Of a stretch of 64,000 bases of DNA, positions 36,988 through 45,486 are shown in pieces; position 1 is the stretch's first letter; each line of letters starts with the position of its first letter. A model generated the notes under the pieces. The model was not told the origin of the DNA. It made no database searches and saw only the letters and a program-made list of their open reading frames with translations. The DNA is from Lachnospiraceae bacterium oral taxon 096 (GTDB lineage Bacteria; Bacillota; Clostridia; Lachnospirales; Lachnospiraceae): the NCBI GenBank assembly GCA_018141845.1, contig CP073340.1, positions 1,699,001 through 1,763,000 on the forward strand, written 5' to 3'. The position numbers and the translations under genes are program-made.

Positions 36988-37755
36988 ATGAAGCAAAAGA
37001 TGAGACAGGTATTGTTCTGTCTAGTGATGGTGCTTGGAATTATCGGCCTTGCAGGTTGCTCTAGCAAGAAGAAGACACAGATTGATGCAGGTGTGGAATC
37101 ACAGATTACTAGTTATGTCAATCAAATGATGTCACAGCTAGAGAGTGCCGATGATAATACATTGACAAGTGCAATCAAGCAGTACGAAGATAGTGATGAT
37201 GCAACACAGGTTGCATTTGGAACTGCACTGCAGAACTGGGTAGATAATAAGGAGATCATTGGTAAAATTTCTGGAGATCCTGCAGATGTAAAGATCAAGG
37301 AAGGTGATAACAAGGGATACGATGTCAAGTTTAAATTGACTGGAGAAAAGAGAAACGCAAGCGTCAGCCTTGGGTTATCAAAAAAATTAGAATTGACTAG
37401 TTTATCATTCAATCCAGTTTATAGCGTTATGGAGAAGATGGAAAAGGCGTTTATGAACTTGTTGATGGGAATGGGAACTGTGTTTGTAATCTTGATTTTT
37501 ATTTCCTGGTTGATCAGCCTTTTCAAGTATATCAATGTATTTGAAGCAAAGGTAAAAGCTACAAAAGAAGTGAAGGTTGAACAAGTAGAAGAGGTGATTG
37601 CGACTGAATCACCTGTACAAGAAAACGAGCCAGAGCTTAGTGATGATCTAGAATTGGTTGCTGTAATTACAGCAGCAATTGCTGCCTATACAGGAAATAG
37701 TACAGATGGTCTTGTTGTTCGCTCAATTAAGCGAGTAAGCAAAAAGAGAAGATAG
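36988..37755 (+). CDS. oadG: OadG-like subunit with an N-terminal lipoprotein domain
   Basis: A 255-residue membrane protein in the gamma-subunit position of the sodium-pumping decarboxylase. It begins with a lipoprotein signal (LGIIGLAGC, cysteine near residue 24). A helical exported domain of about 120 residues follows, then one transmembrane span (about 158-180, LLMGMGTVFVILIFISWLIS), then a charged linker, and a C-terminal tail with AAIAAYTG and GLVVRSIKRV. The span and tail fit the OadG family; ordinary OadG is only about 80-120 residues. The lipoprotein module is therefore an N-terminal extension. OadG tethers the soluble carboxyltransferase and biotin carrier to the beta pump. Spacing to both neighbours is under 25 bp. 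Confidence 0.75.
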   Translation: MKQKMRQVLFCLVMVLGIIGLAGCSSKKKTQIDAGVESQITSYVNQMMSQLESADDNTLTSAIKQYEDSDDATQVAFGTALQNWVDNKEIIGKISGDPADVKIKEGDNKGYDVKFKLTGEKRNASVSLGLSKKLELTSLSFNPVYSVMEKMEKAFMNLLMGMGTVFVILIFISWLISLFKYINVFEAKVKATKEVKVEQVEEVIATESPVQENEPELSDDLELVAVITAAIAAYTGNSTDGLVVRSIKRVSKKRR

Positions 37756-37775
37756 TAATCGGAGGAAAAATCTCA

Positions 37776-38144
37776 ATGAAGAATTATACAATTACAGTAA
37801 ATGGAAACACATATCAAGTACAAGTAGAAGAGGGCGAAGCTAGTTCAGTTTCTTCTCCAGTGACACCACTTGCAAAGCCTACTCAAGCTGCACCTAAGGC
37901 AGAGGTTAAGGCATCAACAGGTGCTGCAGGATCTATTAAGGTGGAGTCTCCAATGGCTGGAAAGATTCTTGCAGTAAAGGCTAATGTTGGACAGAGTGTA
38001 AAGAGAGGCGAAGTTTTACTTGTTCTTGAGGCAATGAAGATGGAAAATGAGATTGTAGCACCAGAAGATGGAACAGTTGCAAGTATTAATGTGGCGGCAG
38101 GTGATGCTGTTGAGACTGGTCAGGTATTGGCTACATTAAACTAA
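37776..38144 (+). CDS. Biotin carboxyl carrier protein of the decarboxylase complex
   Basis: A 122-residue carrier. An N-terminal segment (KNYTITVNGNTYQV) is followed by an Ala/Pro/Lys-rich flexible hinge (about 25-52) and a C-terminal biotinyl domain. The biotin attachment motif EAMKM is at 85-89, with the acceptor lysine at 88. It ferries the carboxyl group between the carboxyltransferase subunits and the OadB pump. The ribosome site CGGAGG lies 10 nt before the ATG. A stand-alone carrier fits the split architecture of this operon, in which the 2-oxoacid carboxyltransferase at 39337 has no biotin domain of its own. Confidence 0.93.
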   Translation: MKNYTITVNGNTYQVQVEEGEASSVSSPVTPLAKPTQAAPKAEVKASTGAAGSIKVESPMAGKILAVKANVGQSVKRGEVLLVLEAMKMENEIVAPEDGTVASINVAAGDAVETGQVLATLN

Positions 38145-38171
38145 GATTGAACATCTTATGGAGGGATTACA

Positions 38172-39323
38172 ATGGATTACATTTTTAATACGCTAAGCAA
38201 TCTCCTTCAGCAAACCGCATTTTTGAGTATGACGGGTGGAAATATCTTAATGATTTTGGTTGCTTGTGTATTTTTATACTTGGCAATCGCAAAGGGATTT
38301 GAACCACTACTACTTGTTCCAATTGCGTTTGGTATGCTGTTGGTTAATATTTATCCAGACATTATGCTTGCACCAGAAAATTCAAAAAACGGTGTGGGTG
38401 GATTGTTACACTATTTCTATATTCTCGATGAGTGGAGTATTTTGCCATCATTGATTTTTATGGGTGTTGGTGCTCAGACAGATTTTGGACCTCTAATTGC
38501 CAATCCGAAGAGCTTTCTGCTCGGTGCAGCTGCACAGTTTGGTATTTATGCAGCCTATTTGATTGCTATTTTGATGGGCTTTAATGATAAGGCGGCAGCA
38601 GCAATTTCTATTATCGGTGGTGCCGATGGACCTACATCCATCTTTCTTGCAGGAAAATTGCAGCAGACAGAATATTTAGGACCAATTGCTGTTGCTGCGT
38701 ATTCCTATATGGCTCTTGTGCCAATTATTCAGCCACCAATTATGAAGATGTTTACAACAGAAGAGGAAAGAAAGATCAAGATGGGACAGCTTCGTCCAGT
38801 ATCAAAGCTTGAAAAAATCTTATTCCCAATTATTGTTACCATCGTTGTGTGCTTAATTCTTCCGACAACAGCCCCACTTGTTGGTATGTTGATGCTTGGA
38901 AACCTCTTTAAGGAGAGTGGCGTTGTTAAACAGCTTACTGAGACAGCAGCCAATGCAATGATGTATATTGTGGTTATTTTACTTGGTACATCTGTTGGTG
39001 CAACGACGAGTGCAGAAGCTTTCTTGAAGGTAACAACAATCAAAATTGTTATTCTTGGATTGGTTGCCTTTGCATTTGGTACTTGGGCAGGAGTTGTATT
39101 TGGAAAATTGTTGTGTAAGGCAACGGGTGGAAAGGTTAATCCTTTGATTGGCTCGGCAGGTGTTTCTGCTGTGCCTATGGCGGCCAGAGTATCACAAAAG
39201 GTTGGTTCTGAGGCAGATCCTACAAATTTCCTTTTGATGCATGCTATGGGACCAAATGTTGCTGGTGTTATCGGTACTGCGGTTGCGGCTGGAACATTTA
39301 TGGCAATCTTTGGTGTGAAATAG
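38172..39323 (+). CDS. oadB: Sodium-pumping decarboxylase beta subunit
   Basis: The 383-residue integral membrane subunit that decarboxylates carboxybiotin and exports sodium ions, turning decarboxylation energy into a sodium gradient. It has about nine to eleven hydrophobic spans. Family signatures are [10 protein letters not shown], the [10 protein letters not shown] loop (the conserved aspartate is essential in studied OadB) and [20 protein letters not shown]. The usual beta subunit is 370-430 residues. GGAGGG precedes the ATG. It sits between the biotin carrier and the 2-oxoacid carboxyltransferase, so the whole complex is encoded together. Confidence 0.95.
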   Translation: MDYIFNTLSNLLQQTAFLSMTGGNILMILVACVFLYLAIAKGFEPLLLVPIAFGMLLVNIYPDIMLAPENSKNGVGGLLHYFYILDEWSILPSLIFMGVGAQTDFGPLIANPKSFLLGAAAQFGIYAAYLIAILMGFNDKAAAAISIIGGADGPTSIFLAGKLQQTEYLGPIAVAAYSYMALVPIIQPPIMKMFTTEEERKIKMGQLRPVSKLEKILFPIIVTIVVCLILPTTAPLVGMLMLGNLFKESGVVKQLTETAANAMMYIVVILLGTSVGATTSAEAFLKVTTIKIVILGLVAFAFGTWAGVVFGKLLCKATGGKVNPLIGSAGVSAVPMAARVSQKVGSEADPTNFLLMHAMGPNVAGVIGTAVAAGTFMAIFGVK

Positions 39324-39336
39324 AGAGGAGATTATA

Positions 39337-40734
39337 ATGGCAGATAAGAAATTAGGGATTGTTGAGACCGTTCTTCGAGATGCTCATCAATCTTTAGTGG
39401 CGACAAGAATGACGACAGAGCAGATGCTTCCAATTATTGACAAGATGGATAAGGTTGGTTACCACGCAGTGGAATGCTGGGGTGGAGCAACATTTGACGC
39501 TTGTTTGAGATTTTTACATGAAGATCCATGGGAGAGATTGAGAAAGCTAAGAGATGGATTTAAAAATACAAAATTACAGATGCTCTTTAGAGGACAAAAT
39601 ATTTTAGGTTATAATCACTATGCTGATGATGTTGTAGAATATTTTGTACAAAAATCTGTGGCAAATGGAATAGATGTCATCCGTATTTTTGATTGTTTAA
39701 ACGACATTCGAAATTTGGAAACAGCAGTAAAGGCAACAGTGAAGGAAAAGGCTGATGCACAAATTGCTCTTTGCTATACTTTGGGAGATGCCTATACTTT
39801 GGACTATTGGAAGGACATCGCAAAGAGAATTGAAGATATGGGGGCAACATCTTTGTGCGTAAAAGATATGGCGGGCTTGTTGACGCCATATACAGCACAG
39901 GAGTTGTTATCGGCACTTCGCTCTTCTACCTCACTTCCAATTGATGTTCATACTCATTACACATCGGGTGTGGCTTCAATGACCTACTTAAAGGCTGTAG
40001 AAAATGGTGCAAATATTATTGACACGGCGATTTCCCCATTCGCTATGGGAACTAGTCAACCAGCCACAGAGGTTATGGTACAGACATTTAAGGGAACGGA
40101 ATATGATACCGGTCTTGATCTTGATCTTCTTTCTGAAATTGCGGATTACTTTAGACCAATTAGGGAAAAGTTTATGGCTGATGGTCTGCTAAATCCTAAG
40201 GTTTTGGGTGTCAATATCAATACATTGCGTTATCAGGTACCAGGTGGTATGCTTTCAAACTTAATCAAGCAATTAAAGGATGCTGGTAAGGAAGATAAGT
40301 ACCGCGAGGTATTGGAAGAAATTCCAAGAGTTCGCAAGGATTTTGGTGAACCACCACTAGTTACACCATCATCTCAGATTGTTGGAACGCAGGCCGTAAT
40401 GAATGTACTTTCTGGAGAAAGATACAAGATGGTTCCTACAGAATCAAAGAAGATTCTTCTTGGCGAATTTGGTCAGACCGTAAAACCATTTAATGCAGAG
40501 ATTCAAAAGAAGATTATTGGTGATGAGAAGCCAATCACGGACAGACCAGCAAATCATATTGCACCACAGTTGCCAGGATTTGAAAAGGCTTGTGCACAGT
40601 GGAAGCAGCAGGATGAAGATGTGCTTTCTTATGCATTGTTCCCTAAGGTAGCAGAAGATTTCTTCAAGTACCGCGAGGCACAGCAATCAAAGGTAGATGT
40701 AGAAAAGGCAAAGGCAAAGTCATACCCTGTGTAA
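39337..40734 (+). CDS. oadA: 2-oxoacid carboxyltransferase (OadA / pyruvate carboxylase subunit B type)
   Basis: A 465-residue carboxyltransferase that moves a carboxyl group between oxaloacetate/pyruvate and biotin. It has the TIM barrel with metal ligands and catalytic residues: TVLRDAHQS near residue 11, MLFRGQN, CVKDMAGLL (lysine carbamylation region) and DVHTHYTSG (the two metal-binding histidines). The PYC/OADA conserved region follows, and the protein stops before any biotin domain, as in the 5S subunit of transcarboxylase. GAGGAG overlaps the end of oadB. It is the last gene of the operon, followed by a strong terminator. Confidence 0.93.
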   Translation: MADKKLGIVETVLRDAHQSLVATRMTTEQMLPIIDKMDKVGYHAVECWGGATFDACLRFLHEDPWERLRKLRDGFKNTKLQMLFRGQNILGYNHYADDVVEYFVQKSVANGIDVIRIFDCLNDIRNLETAVKATVKEKADAQIALCYTLGDAYTLDYWKDIAKRIEDMGATSLCVKDMAGLLTPYTAQELLSALRSSTSLPIDVHTHYTSGVASMTYLKAVENGANIIDTAISPFAMGTSQPATEVMVQTFKGTEYDTGLDLDLLSEIADYFRPIREKFMADGLLNPKVLGVNINTLRYQVPGGMLSNLIKQLKDAGKEDKYREVLEEIPRVRKDFGEPPLVTPSSQIVGTQAVMNVLSGERYKMVPTESKKILLGEFGQTVKPFNAEIQKKIIGDEKPITDRPANHIAPQLPGFEKACAQWKQQDEDVLSYALFPKVAEDFFKYREAQQSKVDVEKAKAKSYPV

Positions 40735-40752
40735 TTGTTTAGTATTTTGTCA

Positions 40753-40783
40753 GTGTGCGAAGGAAGCCCTTCGCACACTTTTT
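40753..40783 (+). terminator. Terminator of the decarboxylase operon
   Basis: A perfect 11-bp stem (GTGTGCGAAGG with CCTTCGCACAC) and a 4-nt loop are followed by five T residues. Confidence 0.92.
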
Positions 40784-40800
40784 GTGTTTTAGGAGGAAAA

Positions 40801-41097
40801 ATGATTCAAAATTATGATGTATTACAAATTGGATTTTATGAATATGGGCAATGTTTTACAGGAAGTGACACAGGAATGAGGTATCGTATTGCGAGGGAAC
40901 CACTTGAAAATGTTCACTTTACACCAATGGACAAGCGAGGAGAGGCACATTTAAAAGTTACAATTTGGCCAGAACCCTTTGCTTACGACAAGACAGCAGA
41001 GGAATTGAAGGAAGATAAATTATTTGAGTATTCTCAGCAGGGGCTTTTAGAAGCTGTTGCGTGGTTGAATCAACAGCGTTCTTCAAGAGAATGGTAG
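40801..41097 (+). CDS. Small protein of unknown function
   Basis: 98 residues from ATG 40801, set by TAGGAGG 5 nt upstream (an in-frame reading from 40735 crosses the terminator). I do not recognise a family. It is soluble and acidic, with no signal or membrane span. It contains aromatic-rich beta stretches (GFYEYGQCF, YRIAREPL, VTIWPEPFAYDK) and a helical C-terminus ending NQQRSSREW. The good ribosome site and clean codon use support a real gene. It may be transcribed by read-through of the preceding terminator, since no separate promoter is evident. Confidence 0.65.
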   Translation: MIQNYDVLQIGFYEYGQCFTGSDTGMRYRIAREPLENVHFTPMDKRGEAHLKVTIWPEPFAYDKTAEELKEDKLFEYSQQGLLEAVAWLNQQRSSREW

Positions 41098-41136
41098 AAT
41101 ATAAAAACAATACTAGTATACAACTTACAAAATATA

Positions 41137-41163
41137 TCAGCACTCTAAATAATTGAGTGCTAA
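41137..41163 (+). promoter_or_regulatory. CIRCE operator (HrcA binding site)
   Basis: TCAGCACTC (41137-41145), 9 nt, then GAGTGCTAA (41155-41163). The consensus is TTAGCACTC-N9-GAGTGCTAA, so 17 of 18 positions match with the exact spacer. It ends 7 bp before the -35 box of the htpG promoter. Confidence 0.9.
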
Positions 41164-41170
41164 AAATGAA

Positions 41171-41198
41171 TTGACTTTTCTTTTCTATTGACTATAAT
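41171..41198 (+). promoter_or_regulatory. htpG promoter
   Basis: TTGACT (41171-41176) and a perfect TATAAT (41193-41198) are 16 bp apart, just downstream of the CIRCE operator. Confidence 0.65.
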
Positions 41199-41233
41199 AG
41201 TAGATAGTAAGTTAAGAAAGGGAGGAAGAGACA

Positions 41234-43096
41234 GTGAAAAAAGGAAATTTGTCTATTCATAGTGAGAATTTATTTCCCATTATTAAGAAATGGTTATATT
41301 CAGATCATGATATTTTTGTTAGAGAGTTGGTATCAAATGCAACCGATGCCATTACAAAACTAAAGAAATTGGCATTGATTGGGGAATTCAATGCACCAGA
41401 AGATGAAAAGTATAGTGTGCAGGTGGAGATTAGTCCAAGTCAAAAGGTAATCACAATTACAGATAATGGTATTGGTATGACGGAAGACGAAATTGATGAA
41501 TATATCAATCAGATTGCTTTTTCAGGGGCACAGGACTTTATTGAAAAGTACAAAGACAAAGCAAGTGATGATCAGATTATTGGTCACTTTGGATTGGGAT
41601 TTTATTCTGCCTTTATGGTGGCAGACAAGGTGACTATTGATACTCTTTCTTACAAGGAAGGTGCAAAGGCCGTAAAGTGGTCTTCTGATGGCGGAACAGA
41701 ATATGAGATGGGAGAGAGTGACCGAACAGAGCGAGGAACCAGTATTACACTCTATTTAAATGATGAGAGTCATGAATTTGCAAATGCATATCGTGTGCGA
41801 GAGGTACTTGAAAAGTATTGTTCCTTTATGCCTGTGGAGATCTTTTTGAAGGATTTGGATGAAAAGGTAGAAGAGAATCCAGAGAAAGAGAATGAAAAAA
41901 AAGAGGAACCAAAACCAATTAATGACATTCACCCACTTTGGAATCGTCATCCAAATGAGTGCAGCAAAGAAGATTATATTGCGTTTTATCAAAAAGTATT
42001 TCATGACTACAAGGAGCCACTGTTTTGGATTCATTTAAATATGGATTATCCATTCCATCTAAAGGGAATTTTGTATTTCCCTAAGATTGGTAACCAATAT
42101 GAGAGCATTGAGGGCACAATTAAACTTTATAATACACAGGTATTTATTGCAGACAATATCAAGGAGGTAATTCCAGAATTTTTGATGCTTTTAAAGGGAG
42201 TTATTGATTGCCCAGATCTACCACTTAATGTTTCGAGGTCAGCACTGCAAAATGATGGCTTTGTCAAGAAAATTTCAGACTATATCACAAAAAAGGTTGC
42301 TGATAAACTGGTAGGAATGTGCAAAGTCGATCGAGAAAGTTATGAGAAGTACTGGGATGATTTGTCTCCATTTATTAAGTTTGGCTGTTTAAAGGATGAG
42401 AAGTTTGAGGAGAAAATGAAAGATTCAATTCTCTTTAAAGACTTGGACGACAAGTATACAACACTTCGTGATCTGTGTGGTGAAGAACAGGAAAAGACAT
42501 TATACTATGTGACAGATGTCAATGAGCAAAGTCAGTATATCAAAATGTTTAAAGAGGCAGGAAAGAATGCTGTGATTCTTTCTGATGTCATTGACTCGGC
42601 CTTTATTGGACAATTGGAATACAAAAATAAGGGACTAAAGTTTTTGAGAATTGATGCAGATATTCAGGCCGCACTAAAGCAGGAAGACAGTGACGAAGAG
42701 ACAAAAAAGAAATACGATGAAGTGGCCAAGAAGGTCAAAGACGAAATTGGGGATGAGAAGCTCAATGTGGAGATTCAAACATTGCAAAACAATTCTATTG
42801 CATCAATGATTACTTTATCTGAGGAATCAAGAAGAATGCAGGATATGATGAAGCAATATGCAATGCCAGGAATGAATAGTGCAATGTTTGATAATGGTGG
42901 ACGAACCCTTGTGCTCAATGTAAGTCATCCATTAGTGAAGCAACTTGTAGAGAACACAGAGGGCGAAAACTTCGCACTATTGAGCGAACAACTCTATGAT
43001 TTAGCCAGCCTTGGACATGGCTCATTGTCACCAGAAAGATTGGAAAAGTTTATTCAAAGAACGAATGAACTTATGGAGAAGCTAAACACCGTCTAA
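41234..43096 (+). CDS. htpG: Molecular chaperone HtpG (bacterial Hsp90)
   Basis: HtpG is a cytosolic ATP-dependent dimeric chaperone. The 620-residue protein shows the Hsp90 N-terminal ATPase motifs: LVSNATDAITKL near residue 36, TDNGIGMTEDE near 80 and GHFGLGFYSAFMV near 118. The middle domain has LPLNVSRSALQ. The short acidic/lysine linker (about 217-232) is longer than in many bacterial copies. The start is GTG 41234, with GGGAGGAAG just upstream. A CIRCE operator ahead of it implies HrcA repression and heat induction. The DegV gene follows after 10 bp, so the two may be co-transcribed. Confidence 0.97.
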   Translation: MKKGNLSIHSENLFPIIKKWLYSDHDIFVRELVSNATDAITKLKKLALIGEFNAPEDEKYSVQVEISPSQKVITITDNGIGMTEDEIDEYINQIAFSGAQDFIEKYKDKASDDQIIGHFGLGFYSAFMVADKVTIDTLSYKEGAKAVKWSSDGGTEYEMGESDRTERGTSITLYLNDESHEFANAYRVREVLEKYCSFMPVEIFLKDLDEKVEENPEKENEKKEEPKPINDIHPLWNRHPNECSKEDYIAFYQKVFHDYKEPLFWIHLNMDYPFHLKGILYFPKIGNQYESIEGTIKLYNTQVFIADNIKEVIPEFLMLLKGVIDCPDLPLNVSRSALQNDGFVKKISDYITKKVADKLVGMCKVDRESYEKYWDDLSPFIKFGCLKDEKFEEKMKDSILFKDLDDKYTTLRDLCGEEQEKTLYYVTDVNEQSQYIKMFKEAGKNAVILSDVIDSAFIGQLEYKNKGLKFLRIDADIQAALKQEDSDEETKKKYDEVAKKVKDEIGDEKLNVEIQTLQNNSIASMITLSEESRRMQDMMKQYAMPGMNSAMFDNGGRTLVLNVSHPLVKQLVENTEGENFALLSEQLYDLASLGHGSLSPERLEKFIQRTNELMEKLNTV

Positions 43097-43106
43097 GAGG
43101 TGAGAA

Positions 43107-43955
43107 ATGGAATATAAGATTATTGGAGATAGTTGTTGCGACTTCAATAGAGAACAACTAGAGGATAGATTACATTTTCAATCCATACCATTGCAACTAG
43201 AAATTGGGGATTATCACATAGCAGATGATGCCCAGTTTCATCAAAAAGATTTTCTTGGGCGAATGCGTACCTCCAGTGTTGGAGCAAAAACGGCTTGTCC
43301 CTCTCCTGAGGAATTTAAATTGGCAATGAATTGCAGTGCAGAAATGATTTTTGTAGTGACCTTATCAGAGCATCTAAGTGGATCTTATCAAAGTGCAGTT
43401 TTAGGGAAGCAGTTGTATGAGGAGGAATATGGGGTGGATCACAAAAAGATTCTAATTATTCCTTCAAATTCTGCAGCTGCTGGTCAATATCGCCTAGTGG
43501 TGGCTCTGGAGAGAATGTGCAAATTGAATTTTTCATTTGAGCAAATAAAAGAGAAGATTTTTTACCTGCGCAATCAAATGAAGACCTATTTTGTATTGGA
43601 ATCATTGGAGACACTGAGAAAAAATGGACGGCTTTCAGGGCTTTCTGCTTTTTTTGCCTCAGCACTCAATATTAAGCCAATAATGGGGGCAAGTGAGGGA
43701 AAGATTATTAAGCTTGATCAGGCCCGAGGAATGAATAGAGCATTGGCCAAGATGGCAGAGATTGCAACAAAGGAGGGAGAAAATCTTCCCGAAAAGATTC
43801 TGTGTATCACTCATGTTAATTGTCCAGAGCGTGCACAATTTGTTGCTGACCATTTTAAAGCAATGGGGATTTGTAAAGAAATATTTATTACAGAGGCCAT
43901 GGGGGTTTCGACAATCTATGCGGGGGATGGCGGAATTGTCATAGGGTTTGTATAA
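43107..43955 (+). CDS. DegV-family fatty-acid-binding protein
   Basis: A 282-residue soluble protein of the DegV (FakB-like) fold. These proteins bind a fatty acid between two domains and, with FakA, can present it for phosphorylation. It opens with KIIGDSCCDF, the usual DegV N-terminal strand and loop. The TSSVGAKTACPSPEEF segment aligns with the ligand-contact region, and LETLRKNGRLSG is a strong family signature. GAGGTGAG precedes the ATG. It lies 10 bp after htpG, and a terminator shared with the convergent gene follows. Whether it acts with a FakA kinase cannot be judged here. Confidence 0.9.
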   Translation: MEYKIIGDSCCDFNREQLEDRLHFQSIPLQLEIGDYHIADDAQFHQKDFLGRMRTSSVGAKTACPSPEEFKLAMNCSAEMIFVVTLSEHLSGSYQSAVLGKQLYEEEYGVDHKKILIIPSNSAAAGQYRLVVALERMCKLNFSFEQIKEKIFYLRNQMKTYFVLESLETLRKNGRLSGLSAFFASALNIKPIMGASEGKIIKLDQARGMNRALAKMAEIATKEGENLPEKILCITHVNCPERAQFVADHFKAMGICKEIFITEAMGVSTIYAGDGGIVIGFV

Positions 43956-43987
43956 AAAAAGGGGGGTATAGTCCCCTCTTTTTTATA
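43954..43987. terminator. Bidirectional terminator between the degV-like and small membrane-protein genes
   Basis: An A-run, then a GGGG/CCCC stem with a short loop, then a T-run (TCTTTTTTAT). It reads as a terminator on both strands between convergent genes and overlaps the degV stop codon. Confidence 0.8.
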
Positions 43988-43989
43988 AC

Positions 43990-44508
43990 TTATACAACTT
44001 TTCCAATAACACCAAAAGAGAGGATCATCATAATCACACTTGCCATGAGTACGCCAAGAAGTGCAGATAAAAAGGCCTTCTTTTTGTCCATCTCTAAGGC
44101 AGCGGCAATCATACATCCTGTCCAAGCTCCAGTTCCAGGAAGTGGAACGCCAACAAAAAGAACGAGTCCCCAGAATCCTACACTTTCAATTTTGGAACGA
44201 TTTTTTTGGATTTTTTTGTCCAGCCAATTTCCAAATGCATTGAGAACACCAATTTTTGAATTGCGCAAATACTCAAAGAAGCGATTAAATAAGATGAGAA
44301 TAAATGGAATAGGAATAAGATTTCCAATAATACAGATGATGTAGCTTTGAACAGGATCAAGTCCCAGTAAGGAAGCTGCAATCATTCCTCCACGCAATTC
44401 AAGAATTGGGAATAATGAAATAATAAAGACGATGAGTTGTTTTCCATAAGTGAGTGCAAGCAATCCACCCATTGCACCAACGAGGTGCTTTGCCAATTTT
44501 TCAGCCAT
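43990..44508 (-). CDS. Small multidrug-export-like membrane protein (COG2426 family)
   Basis: 172 residues with four to five hydrophobic segments. Recognisable family stretches are PILELRGGMIAASLLGL and GVPLPGTGAWTG. This family is annotated as small multidrug export proteins, but the transport evidence is thin. The leftward ATG has AAAGGA about 7 nt upstream. It is transcribed divergently from the patatin-like gene and converges on the DegV gene. The cargo is unknown. Confidence 0.82.
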   Translation of the reverse strand: MAEKLAKHLVGAMGGLLALTYGKQLIVFIISLFPILELRGGMIAASLLGLDPVQSYIICIIGNLIPIPFILILFNRFFEYLRNSKIGVLNAFGNWLDKKIQKNRSKIESVGFWGLVLFVGVPLPGTGAWTGCMIAAALEMDKKKAFLSALLGVLMASVIMMILSFGVIGKVV

Positions 44509-44543
44509 AGTTACAGTCCTTTCAATATTTTTTTAATATTGGT

Positions 44544-44572
44544 ATTTTAACAGATTGCATAAGAACTGACAA
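44544..44572 (-). promoter_or_regulatory. Promoter of the small membrane-protein gene
   Basis: On the minus strand TTGTCA (44572-44567) and TAAAAT (44549-44544) are 17 bp apart. Confidence 0.6.
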
Positions 44573-44596
44573 GGTGATATTATTTTATGATATTAT
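44566..44596 (+). promoter_or_regulatory. Promoter of the patatin-like gene, sharing its -35 region with the divergent promoter
   Basis: CTGACA (44566-44571) with an extended -10 element TG-A-TATTAT (44588-44596), spacer 19 bp. The -35 bases are the complement of the divergent gene's -35 box. An ATG at 44587 lies inside this promoter and cannot be the start of translation. Confidence 0.5.
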
Positions 44597-44622
44597 CTTA
44601 TAAAAAGGAGTGCAATAAATTG

Positions 44623-45486
44623 ATGGAAAGATTAGAAAAAGCTGCATTAGTCTTAGAGGGAGGATCCTTGCGTGGATTGTTTACCGCAGGGGTGTTGGAT
44701 ACTTTTCTGGAAAATGAAATTTATATGTCCTATGTCAATGGTGTTTCAGCAGGGGCAATGAACGGAATGAATTATATCAGCAAACAAAAAGGAAGAGCAA
44801 AGCGCATCAGTCTGACCTATCTCCATGACAGAAGGTATATCAGTAAAATGACGATGTTTCGAAAAAGAAAGATTTTTAATTTTGATTTTTTGTTTAATGA
44901 AATTTCAGAAAATATAGATGTATTTGATTGGAAGGCTTTCCGTGAGAGTGAACAAAAATTTGAAGTTGTTGCCACAAGGTGCAAGAATGGAAGACCAGAA
45001 TATTTTGAAAAGGAAAGCTGTTCAAGTATTGTAAAGGCAGTGGAGGCCTCAGCGTCTCTTCCACTACTTTCAAAAATGGTTACTGTGGAGGGGAAAAAAT
45101 ACCTCGATGGTGGTGTCTCTATGCCGATTGCTTATCAAAGGGCATTTGATCTGGGCTATCAAAAAGTTGTTTTGGTGTTGACAAGAGACAAAGGGTACAG
45201 AAAAAAGCCATTGTCCAATCTTTCTAAAAAGGTCTATGCTAGTTATTTTGGACCGCTTCCAAATTTTGTTGCCGCACTAGAAGAAGTTCCTGAGCGATAC
45301 AATCGTATGCAGGAAGAAATTGAAAGGCTTGAAAAGGAGGGAAAGATCTTTGTCATTCGTCCGCAGGAGCCTGTGATTGTGAAGCGACTGGAAAAAAACA
45401 GCCAAAAACTTGAAGATTTATATCAACAAGCTGTGGAGTACACAAATGAGATTTTACCAAGGTTAAGAGAATATCTAAACTCCTAA
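44623..45486 (+). CDS. Patatin-like phospholipase (RssA/YjjU type)
   Basis: A 287-residue serine hydrolase of the patatin family, which acts on phospholipid or other acyl esters. The three signatures are present: the oxyanion loop EGGSLRG (12-18), the nucleophile elbow GVSAG with Ser42, and the catalytic Asp162 in YLDGG. AAAGGAG (44604-44610) precedes ATG 44623, with TTG 44620 as a possible alternative. The upstream ATG at 44587 falls in the promoter. The stop codon is followed directly by the truncated IS607 element. The substrate is unknown. Homologues are common in Firmicutes and are not linked to CBASS here, since no nucleotide cyclase is nearby. Confidence 0.88.
   Translation: MERLEKAALVLEGGSLRGLFTAGVLDTFLENEIYMSYVNGVSAGAMNGMNYISKQKGRAKRISLTYLHDRRYISKMTMFRKRKIFNFDFLFNEISENIDVFDWKAFRESEQKFEVVATRCKNGRPEYFEKESCSSIVKAVEASASLPLLSKMVTVEGKKYLDGGVSMPIAYQRAFDLGYQKVVLVLTRDKGYRKKPLSNLSKKVYASYFGPLPNFVAALEEVPERYNRMQEEIERLEKEGKIFVIRPQEPVIVKRLEKNSQKLEDLYQQAVEYTNEILPRLREYLNS

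Noticed and set aside
44587..44622. ATG 44587 as start of the patatin-like gene
   Set aside because: It overlaps the -10 element, while AAAGGAG lies correctly before ATG 44623.
44623..45486. Patatin-like gene as a CBASS or other anti-phage effector
   Set aside because: No nucleotide cyclase, HORMA/TRIP13 or other defence gene is nearby; neighbours are ordinary membrane and IS genes.
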